Numbered from the stretch's first letter, positions 51,604-60,957 are shown. The stretch is 64,000 nucleotides of DNA from MPNO01 sp965205995 (GCA_965205995.1 OZ242200.1:4154001-4218000), one strand, 5' to 3'. Numbers and translations are program-made. The notes: generated from the sequence alone by a model not told the origin.

Positions 51604-52515
51604 ATGGTTGATCGAGCGCCCCACCGGGTTCCGTCGATGAGCGCCTTGAGCGCCTTCGAATGCGCGGCGCGGCATGGCAGCTTCTCTCGTGCGGCCATCG
51701 AGCTGGGCGCGTCGCAGCCTGCGGTGAGCCGCCAGATCGCCAACCTCGAAGAGCAGCTCGGCACGCGGCTTTTCGAACGCTCCCGGAGAGGGGTGGTCCT
51801 GACCGACGCCGGCCGGCGGTTTTGCCAGGCCGTGGTCGCGGGGCTCGGCATCATCCGCACGGCGGCGATCGACGTCGCCGGCGGGCAGCAGGTCGAACAG
51901 GTCGTGATCGCCTGCTCGCACGATGCGTCGCATTTCTTCGTGCTGCCGCGATACCAGGCGCTCCAGGAGGCGCTGGGCGAGCAGGTCAGGGTGCGGATTC
52001 TCACCTTCCAGTACGATGCGCGGCAGCTCCCGCTCGATCCGACCGCCGACTTCATCCTGACCTGGGACTCGAATGTCGTCGCGGAAGACTATGTGGTGGT
52101 CCACGGCGAAGCGGTGCGGCCGCTCTGCTCGCCCCGCTATGCCGCCTCGCATGCCGAAACGCTGCGGCAACCGGTCAGCCACTGGGGCGGGCTCACCTTC
52201 CTCGACCTCCTCCCCCCCAATCTGGGCTGGGCGTCCTGGGACGACTGGTTTCGCGTGGTGGGCCGCCCCGATACCGCGCCCCGGTTCAGGGGCTTCGACA
52301 GCTACGCCTATGTGCTGGAGGCGGCGGCGGCCGGTGACGGCATCGCGCTGGGTTGGAGGCATTTCATCGAGCGGCATCTGGAGAGCGGCGCGCTGGTTCC
52401 CGTCACCGACGACTTCGTCGAATTCCGCAGCCGGTATTGCGGCTTCCTCACCGAACGCGGGCGGGGCAGGGCGGTGGCGCATAAATGCCTGTCGTTCTTC
52501 GAAAATTGCCTCTAG
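51604..52515 (+). CDS. LysR-type transcriptional regulator (GcvA-like)
   Basis: A 303-residue regulator. The winged helix-turn-helix is MSALSAFECAARHGSFSRAA and SQPAVSRQIANLEEQLG with FERSRRGVVLTDAG behind it; the rest is a periplasmic-binding-protein-like effector domain (ILTWDSNVVAEDYVVVHGEA, GGLTFLDLLPP, GIALGWRHFIERHLESGAL). The upstream residues RVPSMSAL agree with the conserved RRLPSLNAL start of GcvA-like proteins, supporting the ATG at 51604. It diverges from the VOC gene, and the intergenic DNA contains palindromes. Confidence 0.92.
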   Translation: MVDRAPHRVPSMSALSAFECAARHGSFSRAAIELGASQPAVSRQIANLEEQLGTRLFERSRRGVVLTDAGRRFCQAVVAGLGIIRTAAIDVAGGQQVEQVVIACSHDASHFFVLPRYQALQEALGEQVRVRILTFQYDARQLPLDPTADFILTWDSNVVAEDYVVVHGEAVRPLCSPRYAASHAETLRQPVSHWGGLTFLDLLPPNLGWASWDDWFRVVGRPDTAPRFRGFDSYAYVLEAAAAGDGIALGWRHFIERHLESGALVPVTDDFVEFRSRYCGFLTERGRGRAVAHKCLSFFENCL

Positions 52516-52613
52516 CCGGGGTTATTGCCCGGCGCGACGCCTGATTCCCTGAACGATCCCCGGTTTTCGACGATACTCTCCCGTCGAACGAGGTTCGCAG
52601 GGGGAGACACAGG

Positions 52614-53969
52614 TTGGCGGGCGACAAAAGCTGGATCCGCAACGCCGATGTCGTGGTCACCATGGATACCGACCGCCGCGAGCTTGCGGGCGCCGACATC
52701 CTGGTCGAAGACGGCCGGATCGCCGGCGTCGGCGCCGGCGGTCCCGGGGACCCGGCCGGATGGGAGGCGATCGACGCCGCCGGCTGCGTGGTGACGCCGG
52801 CGCTGGTCAACACGCATCATCATTTGTACCAGACCCTGACGCGCGCCGTGCCGGCGTGCCAGGACGCGCTGCTCTTCGGCTGGTTGAAGTCGCTCTACCC
52901 GGTCTGGGCGCGGATGCGGCCGGAGGACATGTTCGTCTCCGCCCAGCTCGGGCTGGCGGAACTCGCGCTGTCCGGCTGCGGGACCAGCGCGGACCATCTC
53001 TATCTTTACCCGGACGGGGTCCGGCTGGAGGACACGATCGAGGCCGCCGCCACGATCGGGCTGCGGTTCCACCCGACGCGCGGCGCGATGAGCGTCGGCG
53101 AAAGCGCCGGCGGGCTGCCGCCCGACAGCCTGGTCGAGCGCGAGGCCGACATAATCGACGACTGCATCCGGGTGATCGATGCCTTCCACGATGAATCCGA
53201 GGGGGCGATGGTGCGGGTCGGTATCGCCCCCTGCTCCCCGTTCTCGGTCTCCCGCGAGCTGATGCGCGACGCCGCCGCGCTGGCGGCGGACAAGGGGGTC
53301 AGGCTGCACACCCATCTGGCGGAGAACGCGGAGGACATCGCCTGGTCGCTGGAGGCCTTCGGCTGCCGGCCGGGCGCTTACGCCGAATCGCTGGGCTGGG
53401 TGGGCGACCATGTCTGGCACGCGCATTGCGTCGAGCTCGACGCGAGCGAGATCGCGCTCTTCGCGCGGACCCGGACGGGGATCGCGCACTGTCCCTCGTC
53501 CAACTGCCGGCTGGGGTCGGGGATCGCGCCGCTGCGCGCGATGCGCGACGCCGGGGTCCCGGTCGGGCTCGGCGTCGACGGATCGGCCAGCAACGATTCC
53601 GGGAGCCTCCTGCCGGAAGCCCGCCAGGCCATGCTGATGCAGCGGGCGCGCCACGGCGCCGATGCGATGGGCGCGCGCGAAGCCCTGGAGATCGCGACCC
53701 TCGGCGGGGCGGAGATCCTCGGACGGGCCGGCGAGATCGGCACGATCGAGATCGGCAAGCGGGCCGATCTGGCGATCTGGGAATTATCCGGGATCGGCGC
53801 CGCGGGCGCCTGGGACCCGGTCGCCGCCCTCATCCTGTGCGGCCCCTTCACCGTGCGCGACCTGCTGGTGGACGGGCGCCCGGTGGTGCGCGACGGGCTG
53901 TTGACCACGGTCGACCCCGTCGCCCTCGCCGCGGCTGCGCGCGGGCGGGTGGCGCGCCTCGCGTCCTAG
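52614..53969 (+). CDS. Amidohydrolase, 8-oxoguanine deaminase-like
   Basis: A 451-residue amidohydrolase-superfamily enzyme (TrzN/AtzA/8-oxoguanine deaminase group). Metal ligands: NTHHHLYQ (HxH), THLAENAED (His), AHCVELD (His), and LGVDGSASNDSG (Asp); TSADHLYLYPDG is typical of the group. The N- and C-terminal beta-strands form the small composite domain. The start is a TTG at 52614 after GGGGGAGA. Known members release ammonia from 8-oxoguanine, isoxanthopterin or triazines; I favour 8-oxoguanine deaminase but the exact base is not decided. A homocysteine methyltransferase-like gene follows after 15 bases. Confidence 0.87.
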   Translation: MAGDKSWIRNADVVVTMDTDRRELAGADILVEDGRIAGVGAGGPGDPAGWEAIDAAGCVVTPALVNTHHHLYQTLTRAVPACQDALLFGWLKSLYPVWARMRPEDMFVSAQLGLAELALSGCGTSADHLYLYPDGVRLEDTIEAAATIGLRFHPTRGAMSVGESAGGLPPDSLVEREADIIDDCIRVIDAFHDESEGAMVRVGIAPCSPFSVSRELMRDAAALAADKGVRLHTHLAENAEDIAWSLEAFGCRPGAYAESLGWVGDHVWHAHCVELDASEIALFARTRTGIAHCPSSNCRLGSGIAPLRAMRDAGVPVGLGVDGSASNDSGSLLPEARQAMLMQRARHGADAMGAREALEIATLGGAEILGRAGEIGTIEIGKRADLAIWELSGIGAAGAWDPVAALILCGPFTVRDLLVDGRPVVRDGLLTTVDPVALAAAARGRVARLAS

Positions 53970-53984
53970 AGCGGGGTCGCGATC

Positions 53985-54917
53985 GTGTCCGCTGGCAAGC
54001 GCAACCCGAAAATCATCGTTCTCGACGGCGGGCTGGGTCAGGAGCTGCACCGGCGGAGCGCGCTACCGCCTGCGCCGCTGTGGTCGGTCCAGGTGATGAT
54101 CGAAGAGCCGCATCTCGTCGAGGAGGTGCATCTCGACTTCATCGCGGCCGGCGCGCGGGTGATCACGGTGAACAGCTACATCGCGACGCCGCAGCAACTG
54201 GCGCTTGCCGGCCGGGCGGACATGTTCGATGCCCTGCACCACGCCGCGCTCGCCGCCGCGAAGACCGCGCGGGACAGGAGCCGCCGCGAAGTCCGCATCG
54301 CCGGCTGCCTGCCGCCTCTGGCGGCGAGCTACAGGCCGGATCTGATGCCGCCCGAGGACGTCTGCCTCGCGGATTACCGCAGGATCGTGGCCGCCCAGGC
54401 GGACCATGTCGATCTGTTCCTGTGCGAGACCCTGCCGTCGGTGACCGAAGCGCGGCTGGCGACCGTCGCGGCGAGCGAGAGCGGGAAGACGGTGTGGACC
54501 GCGCTCACCGTCGACGACGCCGACGGGTCGGTGCTGCGTTCCGGCGAACCGGTCGCCGACGGGGCGCATGCGGCCGCGGCGGCGGGCGCGGCGGCGGTGC
54601 TGGTCAACTGTTCACGCCCGGAGGCCGTCGCGGGCGCGTTGCCGGGGCTGGGAAATATCGGAATGCCGTTCGGCGCCTATGCCAACGGGTTCGTCTCCGT
54701 GGACGCTCTCGAACCGGGCGGGACCGCGGACGTGCTGGAAGCGCGCGGGGATCTGGACCCGGCTTCCTATGCCGACCACGCGCTCGGCTGGGCGGCATCG
54801 GGCGCGACGATATTGGGCGGCTGCTGCGAGATCGGGCCCGCCCATATCGCCGAGCTGGCGCGGCGGCTCGAGGCCGAGGGGTACGATATCGGGGCCGAGC
54901 CGCTCCCGGGGGCGTAG
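53985..54917 (+). CDS. Homocysteine S-methyltransferase family protein
   Basis: A 310-residue TIM-barrel protein with the zinc/thiol-binding cysteine pattern VNCSRP and GGCCEIGPAHI characteristic of homocysteine S-methyltransferases, plus IVLDGGLGQELHRR and ITVNSYIATPQQLALAG. In plants, bacteria and yeast such enzymes transfer a methyl from S-methylmethionine or betaine to homocysteine. It starts with a GTG 15 bases after the amidohydrolase and is in the same direction. Its place next to a deaminase suggests it might demethylate a substrate or salvage a methyl group. That is inference. Confidence 0.88.
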   Translation: MSAGKRNPKIIVLDGGLGQELHRRSALPPAPLWSVQVMIEEPHLVEEVHLDFIAAGARVITVNSYIATPQQLALAGRADMFDALHHAALAAAKTARDRSRREVRIAGCLPPLAASYRPDLMPPEDVCLADYRRIVAAQADHVDLFLCETLPSVTEARLATVAASESGKTVWTALTVDDADGSVLRSGEPVADGAHAAAAAGAAAVLVNCSRPEAVAGALPGLGNIGMPFGAYANGFVSVDALEPGGTADVLEARGDLDPASYADHALGWAASGATILGGCCEIGPAHIAELARRLEAEGYDIGAEPLPGA

Positions 54918-54919
54918 CG

Positions 54920-56146
54920 TCAGCCGCCGACGGCGTCGAGGCTGTATCGCGCGATCTTCTTGTAGCGGTCCGATATCGCCGCCAGCTCGGCGGGATCGAT
55001 CACGTCCTCGATCCGCTCGAAGGGCTCGCCCCCGGTCAGCGCCTCGACGGCCTCGATGATGTGGTCCGGCGGCTGGTCGCGGTTGGTCAGCACGATCTCG
55101 TTGACGATGTCCCGGCGTTCGTCCTCATAGGCCCTGAGCGCGGCCAATGGGTCGTCCAGCGCGTCGAGCAGCCTTGCCAGCGCCTCCGCATCCAGAATGG
55201 CCTGCGCGCCGCCATTGCCGCCGCGCGGGTACATCGGGTGCGCCGCATCCCCCAGCAGTGTGACCCGGTCAAAACTCCATCGGCCGATCGGGTCGCGGTC
55301 GACCATGGGATATTCGAGCACGAACTCCGCGTCCCCGATCAGGCGCGGAATGTCGAGCCAGTCGAAAGTCCACTCCGCGAAAGGCGCGATGAAATCCTCC
55401 ATTCGCCCGGGCATCGCCCAGTCATTGGGCTTGTGGGTGTCGGACGGCTGTTCGGTCACCCAGTTGATCAGCTGGGTGCCGTCGTCGAACCGCCGGATCG
55501 GGTAGATCACCATCTTGCCGCGCGCCACGGTGCCGACGCGGGTGACGCTGGCGCCGGTGAGGAACGGCTTCCCGCGGGTGACCCCGCGCCACATGTCGAT
55601 GCCGCCGAAATGCGGCGCGCCTTCCGTCGGGTGGAGCTGACGCCGCACTGCCGAGTGGAAGCCGTCCGCGCCGACGGCGGCGGCGCCGGTCGCGGGTTCG
55701 GCGTCTTCGAACCGCAGAGTTGCCCCCGCCGCGTCCTGCTCGACGGCGACGCAGCGATGTCCGAGATGCACCGCGCCCGGCCCCAGCCGGTCGACGACCG
55801 CGTCGAACAGCACCCGGTGGAGGTCGCCGCGGTGGATCGAGAAATGCGGATACGCATAGCCGGCGAAGCGGCCGCAGGGCTCGGCGAAGACGGCCTGACC
55901 GTGGCGGTTGAAATAGGCGAATTCGTGGGCCTCCACGCCAAAGGAGTCCAGGGCGGTCTGGAGGCCGAGCGCGGTCAGTTCGCGGATCGCGTGGGGCAGC
56001 ATGTTGATGCCGACGCCGAGCGGCTGGAATTCGGGCGCGGCTTCGTAGACCCGGCAGGGCAGGCCGCGGGCATGCAGCGCGAGCGCCAGGGTGAGACCGC
56101 CGATCCCACCCCCGGCGATGAGTATGTCGGATGTCTTGCCGGCCAT
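54920..56146 (-). CDS. FAD-dependent aromatic-type monooxygenase
   Basis: A 408-residue flavoprotein monooxygenase of the PHBH-fold. FAD motifs: ILIAGGGIGGLTLALALHAR (GxGxxG), GADGFHSAVRRQL (DG motif) and GDAAHPMYPRGGNGG (GD motif). The substrate domain shows GVGINMLPHAIRELTALGL. It resembles the 3-hydroxybenzoate-6-monooxygenase or PhzS-like group (LPHAIRELTALGL). It starts at 56146 and ends two bases after the convergent methyltransferase-like gene. It is expected to hydroxylate an aromatic or heteroaromatic ring with NAD(P)H; the ring is unknown. Confidence 0.92.
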   Translation of the reverse strand: MAGKTSDILIAGGGIGGLTLALALHARGLPCRVYEAAPEFQPLGVGINMLPHAIRELTALGLQTALDSFGVEAHEFAYFNRHGQAVFAEPCGRFAGYAYPHFSIHRGDLHRVLFDAVVDRLGPGAVHLGHRCVAVEQDAAGATLRFEDAEPATGAAAVGADGFHSAVRRQLHPTEGAPHFGGIDMWRGVTRGKPFLTGASVTRVGTVARGKMVIYPIRRFDDGTQLINWVTEQPSDTHKPNDWAMPGRMEDFIAPFAEWTFDWLDIPRLIGDAEFVLEYPMVDRDPIGRWSFDRVTLLGDAAHPMYPRGGNGGAQAILDAEALARLLDALDDPLAALRAYEDERRDIVNEIVLTNRDQPPDHIIEAVEALTGGEPFERIEDVIDPAELAAISDRYKKIARYSLDAVGG

Positions 56147-56335
56147 CCCCCGACCATGTAGCCACGCCTTCTGCCGGTCAACAGCGCCGCGCAGACCATG
56201 ACCCTGGTGAGAAATGCGGGCTAGGAACGCGACGACGCGCTGGCGGTCCACGGGATCCGCGCCTGCGGTCTTCGCACCGACGAGGATTGCGCCGGGCTGG
56301 GCGCCCGGGTGCGGCTGTCCTGATTTAGGCAGGCC

Positions 56336-57109
56336 TCACCGGTCGGTGGTCAGCCCGACCTCTTCATACCCGCCGCCGCTCTCGTCCGGCCAGCCGACCG
56401 CGGTCTGGAACGAGTCCTTCTCGCCGATCGCGGCGTACCACGCGCCGACGCCCGGGCGCGCCGCTTCGGCCCACATGTCGTCGCGCCCCAGCGCAAGCAG
56501 CCGGAAGAAGAAGGGCGCGATCGCGATGTCGGCGAGGGTGAGGCGCCCACCCATGATCCACGGGCCGCCCGACTCCCCGATCATCCGCTCCATGCGGTCG
56601 AGGATGGACCCGATCGTGCGATGGCAGTTTTCGACCTCATCGTCGGTGATTTCGCCGCGCACGCCGCGGCCGTGGACGTCCCGGTAGAACGCGGCGGGGC
56701 GGCGTTCGGCCTGGCGTTCGAGCTCGGGCCGGCTCCAGCGGTTCTTGAGCTTGGGCAGGATGTACTTGACGAAGGTCGGGAACACGATGGAAGGGAACTT
56801 GTCGTCCGTGAGCCGGATGAACTCGCGCATCCGCGCGCGCTCCATCGCGCCGTCGGGCTGCAGCGGCGGGCCGTCGAAGGCTTCGTCGACATATTCGACG
56901 ATGATCGTCGATTCGCGGACCGGCTGGCCGTCATGGACCAGGGTCGGCACCACACCGTCGGGGTTGAGCGCGAGATATCCGGGTTCGAGCTGGTCGAAGG
57001 CGAAGAGGTCGATATACCGGCTGGTCCAGGCGACGCCCTTTTCCTCCAGCGCCATTCGCGCCTTGACCGAACACACAGAACTCCAGAAGTGGTAAAGCTC
57101 CACCGCCAT
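56336..57109 (-). CDS. Glutathione S-transferase family protein
   Basis: A 257-residue GST with thioredoxin-like start MAVELYHFWSSVCSVKARMA (catalytic Ser/Cys region), the NPDGVVPTLVHDG and RESTIIVEYVD glutathione site, and an enlarged C-terminal helical domain (SRPELERQAERRPAAFYRDV, then GPWIMGGRLTLADIAIAPFF). The start ATG has GAGGAGGCCAAGC before it; the longer frame has no homology. It diverges from the next GST-like gene. It may conjugate or isomerise a ring-cleavage product. Confidence 0.9.
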   Translation of the reverse strand: MAVELYHFWSSVCSVKARMALEEKGVAWTSRYIDLFAFDQLEPGYLALNPDGVVPTLVHDGQPVRESTIIVEYVDEAFDGPPLQPDGAMERARMREFIRLTDDKFPSIVFPTFVKYILPKLKNRWSRPELERQAERRPAAFYRDVHGRGVRGEITDDEVENCHRTIGSILDRMERMIGESGGPWIMGGRLTLADIAIAPFFFRLLALGRDDMWAEAARPGVGAWYAAIGEKDSFQTAVGWPDESGGGYEEVGLTTDR

Positions 57110-57258
57110 GCTTGGCCTCCTCGCGGTCGCAGCGTTCGCGCGCCAAGGATAGCGCGGCGACGGGCTCGTTGACACGCCACCGCATGCCGTGCTTGTCCTA
57201 GACGATCGTTCGGGACAGGGCGGAGTCCTCGATCCGCCGAAGCAGAGGGAGACGATCC

Positions 57259-58230
57259 TTGGGCCACCTCCTCGACGGGAAATGGACGTTCGACGACGTT
57301 CTCAAGGAGAGCGAATCCGGGCTCTACGTCAAGAAGCCGGCGCAGTTCCGCAACCGAATCGCAGCGGACGGGTCGTCGGGCCATCCGGCGGAGGCCGGGC
57401 GCTATGTGCTCTACTCCTCGGTCTCTTGTCCGTGGGCCCACCGGACCGCGATATTCCGCGTCCTCAAGCGGCTCGAGGGCCTGATCGAGCTGGTCGACAC
57501 CGAGCAATCGCCCGACCGGCAGGGCTGGGGATTCCCGGACGGCCCCCACACCGTTCCCGGCACCGACGAGCAGGTGGAATACCTGCACCAGATCTACGCG
57601 ATGGGCGAGCCCGGCTGCACCACGCGGGTCACCGTGCCGATGCTGTGGGACAGCAAGACCCGGTCGATCGTGAGCAACGAGTCCTCCGAGATCGTCCGCA
57701 TGTTCAATACCGAGTTCGGCGCCATCGCCGAGCCGACGCCCGACTACTACCCCACGCCGCTGCGGGGCGAGATCGACGCGATGAACCGAAAGGTGCTCAC
57801 CGGGATCAACAACGCCGTCAACGGCTGCGGCCGCTCCTCCGCCCAGGAGGCCTATGAGCGATCCATCGACCTCCTGTTCGGCACGCTCGACGAATTCGAG
57901 GAATTGCTGTCGCGACGGCGCTATCTCTGCGGCGACGTCCAGACCGAGGCCGACTGGCGGTTCTATCCCAATCTGATCCGCTTCGATCCGATCTACTATG
58001 TCGGCTACAAGTGCAATCTGCGCCGGCTCGAGGACTATCGCCATCTGTCGAACTATCTGCGCGACCTGTACGGGACGCCCGGCATCGACGCGGTGAGCGA
58101 TGTCGCCTCGATGAAGCGTCAGGTGTTCTCGCCCGCCGGACCCATCGGCGCCAACGGCGTCGTCCCGCGCGGCCCGGTCGTCGACCTCGCCCGCCCGCAT
58201 GACCGGGACCGTTTCGCCGAAGCGGCCTGA
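57259..58230 (+). CDS. Glutathionyl-hydroquinone reductase-like GST (ECM4/YqjG family)
   Basis: A 323-residue Xi-class GST. The catalytic cysteine motif is SVSCPWAHRTAIF. It is preceded by GRYVLYSS and followed by VPMLWDSKTRSIVSNESSEI, the MFNTEFGAIAEP motif and YERSIDLLFGTLDEFEELLS, with RFDPIYYVGYKCNLRRLEDY near the end. All are typical of glutathionyl-hydroquinone reductases that reduce glutathionyl-quinones. The start is a TTG at 57259 with GGGAGACG upstream. It stands directly before another GST, suggesting joint handling of quinoid products of the neighbouring monooxygenase. Confidence 0.92.
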   Translation: MGHLLDGKWTFDDVLKESESGLYVKKPAQFRNRIAADGSSGHPAEAGRYVLYSSVSCPWAHRTAIFRVLKRLEGLIELVDTEQSPDRQGWGFPDGPHTVPGTDEQVEYLHQIYAMGEPGCTTRVTVPMLWDSKTRSIVSNESSEIVRMFNTEFGAIAEPTPDYYPTPLRGEIDAMNRKVLTGINNAVNGCGRSSAQEAYERSIDLLFGTLDEFEELLSRRRYLCGDVQTEADWRFYPNLIRFDPIYYVGYKCNLRRLEDYRHLSNYLRDLYGTPGIDAVSDVASMKRQVFSPAGPIGANGVVPRGPVVDLARPHDRDRFAEAA

Positions 58231-58269
58231 CCCGGACGGCGGCACGATTTTTCACCCCAAGGAGATATC

Positions 58270-58869
58270 ATGAAGCTGTATTTCACCAAGGGCACGTGCT
58301 CTTTCGCACCGCATGTCGGATTGCGGGAGGCGGGGCTGGAATTCGAGCTCGCGCCGGTCAATTTGCGGGAGAAGACGCTGGCGGATGGCGGCGATTACCT
58401 CGCCGTCAACCCGCGCGGCTATGTGCCGCTGCTGGAACGCGACGACGGCCGGACGGTCTCGGAATGCGCGGTGATCCTGCAATGGATCGGCGACCAAGCG
58501 CCGGAGTCCGGCCTGCTGCCCGCGGCGGGGACGGATGAGCGCTACCGGGTGCAGGAATGGCTCAGCTTCGTCGGCGGCGAGCTGCACAAGGGCCTGCCGC
58601 CGCTGTTCATGGCGCATATTCCCGATGCCATGCGGCCCATCGCGAGGGCCCGGCTGGAGCTCAGGCTCGGCTTCCTCGACGGGGCGCTTGCGGGGAAGGA
58701 TTGGCTCATGGGTGACGATTTCACCGTCGCCGACGTCTATTGCGGCGCCATCCTCAACTGGACCAAACCCGCCGAATACGATCTCGGCCAGCACCCCAAC
58801 GTGGCGGCGTTCTACGATCGCTTCTGCGCGCGCGACAGCGTAGCCGCGGCGCACGCCGCGGAAGGGTAA
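58270..58869 (+). CDS. Beta-class-like glutathione S-transferase
   Basis: A 199-residue GST of bacterial beta class: MKLYFTKGTCSFAPHVGLRE with the active-site cysteine in TCSFAPH, the NPRGYVPLLERDDG segment, SECAVILQWIGDQ and a helical domain ending in DYDLGQHPNVAAFYDRF-type residues (LGQHPNVAAFYDRFCARDS). The ATG follows AAGGAGATATC. It lies 39 bases after the Xi-class GST and is probably in the same operon. Confidence 0.93.
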   Translation: MKLYFTKGTCSFAPHVGLREAGLEFELAPVNLREKTLADGGDYLAVNPRGYVPLLERDDGRTVSECAVILQWIGDQAPESGLLPAAGTDERYRVQEWLSFVGGELHKGLPPLFMAHIPDAMRPIARARLELRLGFLDGALAGKDWLMGDDFTVADVYCGAILNWTKPAEYDLGQHPNVAAFYDRFCARDSVAAAHAAEG

Positions 58870-58880
58870 GGCCGCCGCCC

Positions 58881-58974
58881 GCCCTTCGATACGCCGTTTC
58901 GCGGCTACCCAGGACGAGTCTGCTGCGAGGATGCGCGATCATCCCGAGCAGGCGTGCCGGTACCGTATCGAGAG
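58881..58974. repeat. Bipartite inverted repeat, copy 2
   Basis: Begins CCCTTCGATACG and ends CGTATCGAGAG, with the hairpin GCCGTTTCGCGGC in the left half and the CCCGAGCAGG/CCAGGACGAG tracts near the middle. The layout equals that of the element at 48512-48594 but with many base changes. It sits in the intergenic space after the beta-class GST. Confidence 0.55.
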
Positions 58975-59067
58975 CCAGCCCAGAGCAAGCCTTGGGCCTT
59001 GCTCTTCAATCCAACATAGAAGTTCCTATTTATACAATCTCGCTCCACGTGTTCCGAAGGTCCGGCA

Positions 59068-60393
59068 TTGCGATTGATCCGACTGCTCAAGAAGGACTTG
59101 GCGGAGGAGGTGTCGGGTTGGGTCGACAGCCATTTGATTTCGGTCGATCAGGCGCGCGCGATCTGCCGGCTCTATGGCGTCGACTATGATGCGATCGGAA
59201 GCCGCTCCGGCGCGTACCGCGTGCTGGTGAATCTGGGATTTCTCTTCATCGGTATCGCTCTCATCACCGTGATCGGGGGGAACTGGGACGAGATTCCGCG
59301 CGGCGTGCGTATGGCCGGGTTGCTGTTCCTGACGGCCGGAACCCACGGCCTTGCCATTCGGAAACATCTCTCGGACGGCGCTTCGTCCTCCGTCGGGCTG
59401 TTCTTCCTGGGCAATCTGTTCTACGGCGCATCCATCATCCTCATCGCGCAGATCTATCACCTCGGCGAACACATGCCGGACGGGGTGTTCATGTGGGCAT
59501 TGGGAAGCCTGCCCTTCGCGGTGTTGCTGCGCAGTGCTGGGCTCGCGCTGTTCAACGGCCTGCTCGCGCTGCTCTGGTTCTATCTGGAGTTCAGAACCGG
59601 GGTCCTGGCGCCTTATTTCCTGGTGGCGGCGTTCCCGCTGTTTCTCGCGGCCCAGCTCTATGTGCTGGTGAGAGCCCGGGTCAGCGTGCTGTTGTTCCTG
59701 CTCTTCGGCATCGGTCTCGTTCTCTGGATCGAGGCCTTGTTCTCCCTGATGTGGATGGACGATCGGGGTGGGCTGGCCTTGTCGGCCGAGCACGCCTTCG
59801 TCAGCGTCGCGCTGTTCATTCTGGCCTACGCCGCCAGTCACTTTCTGTACGCGCAAGACGCGGGTAAGGCGAAGGACTACGGTGCGGTGCTGTCGCTGTG
59901 GACCGTGCGCTTCGCCCTGCTCTCGATGCTCGGCCTGAGTTTCGAAACGCCTTGGGTCCAGTTGCTCCGCGCCGACTGGGACCATCAGGCTTCCATGTGG
60001 GTTGCGGTGGCAGCGATTGCGGCGTTTGCGCTGTCGATCGGATGGAAGACGGGACGGGTGCCGGGCCTGCTCGCGCTCGCCGTTCTTTGCGGCGGGCCGA
60101 TGGTCGCGGTGGTCGCAACGCAGGATGCGGACGCGGCGGTGTATTTTCAGGTGCTGGACAGCGTGGCGCTGATCGCGTCTGGAATCTGGTTGATCATACG
60201 CGGCACCTCCAGCGGCATTTCCCACTATTACTTCCTCGGTGTCGGGACCATTCTGCTGACCGCGTTCATGCGCTACGCGGACATGATCGGCGACTATGTC
60301 GACAGCGCGATCTTGTTGATGGGGCTGGCGGTGCTGCTGCTGGTATCGGCGCGGTACTGGAGGGATCGCCAGGGCCGGAAAGTGCCGCAATGA
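59068..60393 (+). CDS. DUF2157 polytopic membrane protein
   Basis: A 441-residue protein with a short cytoplasmic N-domain (DLAEEVSGWVDSHLISVDQA, ICRLYGVDYDAIGS) and about eleven hydrophobic helices. The helices open with LGFLFIGIALITVIGGNWDE and HGLAIRKHLSDG follows the second helix. The match is to DUF2157. The start is a TTG at 59068 with GAAGG five bases ahead. Its stop overlaps the next gene by four bases (ATGA), a typical pairing of DUF2157 with a GDYXXLXY protein. The function is unknown. Confidence 0.87.
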   Translation: MRLIRLLKKDLAEEVSGWVDSHLISVDQARAICRLYGVDYDAIGSRSGAYRVLVNLGFLFIGIALITVIGGNWDEIPRGVRMAGLLFLTAGTHGLAIRKHLSDGASSSVGLFFLGNLFYGASIILIAQIYHLGEHMPDGVFMWALGSLPFAVLLRSAGLALFNGLLALLWFYLEFRTGVLAPYFLVAAFPLFLAAQLYVLVRARVSVLLFLLFGIGLVLWIEALFSLMWMDDRGGLALSAEHAFVSVALFILAYAASHFLYAQDAGKAKDYGAVLSLWTVRFALLSMLGLSFETPWVQLLRADWDHQASMWVAVAAIAAFALSIGWKTGRVPGLLALAVLCGGPMVAVVATQDADAAVYFQVLDSVALIASGIWLIIRGTSSGISHYYFLGVGTILLTAFMRYADMIGDYVDSAILLMGLAVLLLVSARYWRDRQGRKVPQ

Positions 60394-60908
60394 CCCGGCG
60401 GCGAGTCGCGGCCTGTCTCGGCGCGGCGGTGGCGCTTCAACTCGTCTTGCTCGCCGGCATGGTCGCCAGGGCGGCCCTGCCGCTATGGACCGGTACTGAA
60501 ATTCGGGTCAAGACGGTGCCGGTCGACCCCCGTTCGATGTTTCGCGGCAACTACGCGTGGCTGCGCTACGAGTTCGGTACGCTGCCGGACGATGCGCTGA
60601 ACGGGGTGTCGGGGTTGCGGGTGGGCAAGGTCGTGTATGTCAGCCTGCGGCAGGGGAACACCGGCCAGCACGAGTTTGCGGGGGCATCTTTGGAGCGGCC
60701 GTCCGGCGGCATCTTTCTGCGAGGCCGTCTCCTCAGGGTGTCCCCGACATATCGCGTCAAGTACGGTATCGAGGCGTTCTTCGCCCCGAAGGAAAGGGCT
60801 CTGCAGCTCGAACGCGATCTCCGAGACGGCGGCACCGCGATCCTCATGGTGACCGGCAGCGGGCGGGCCGCCATCAAGGACATCGTGCCCCGCACCGGCA
60901 CGGAATAG
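60390..60908 (+). CDS. GDYXXLXY-family protein
   Basis: A 172-residue protein with one N-terminal hydrophobic segment (8-30) and a soluble domain holding FRGNYAWLRYEF, the family motif GDYxxLxY in the form GNYAWLRY. Conserved regions after it are KVVYVSLRQGN, FLRGRLLRV and KYGIEAFFAPKERALQLER. The family always accompanies DUF2157-type membrane proteins and is of unknown function. The ATG overlaps the DUF2157 stop. Confidence 0.85.
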   Translation: MTRRRVAACLGAAVALQLVLLAGMVARAALPLWTGTEIRVKTVPVDPRSMFRGNYAWLRYEFGTLPDDALNGVSGLRVGKVVYVSLRQGNTGQHEFAGASLERPSGGIFLRGRLLRVSPTYRVKYGIEAFFAPKERALQLERDLRDGGTAILMVTGSGRAAIKDIVPRTGTE

Positions 60909-60957
60909 CCGGGCGGGGTTGAGGTATGGAGGCGGCACCGGGTCGGGAGGAGGCAAC

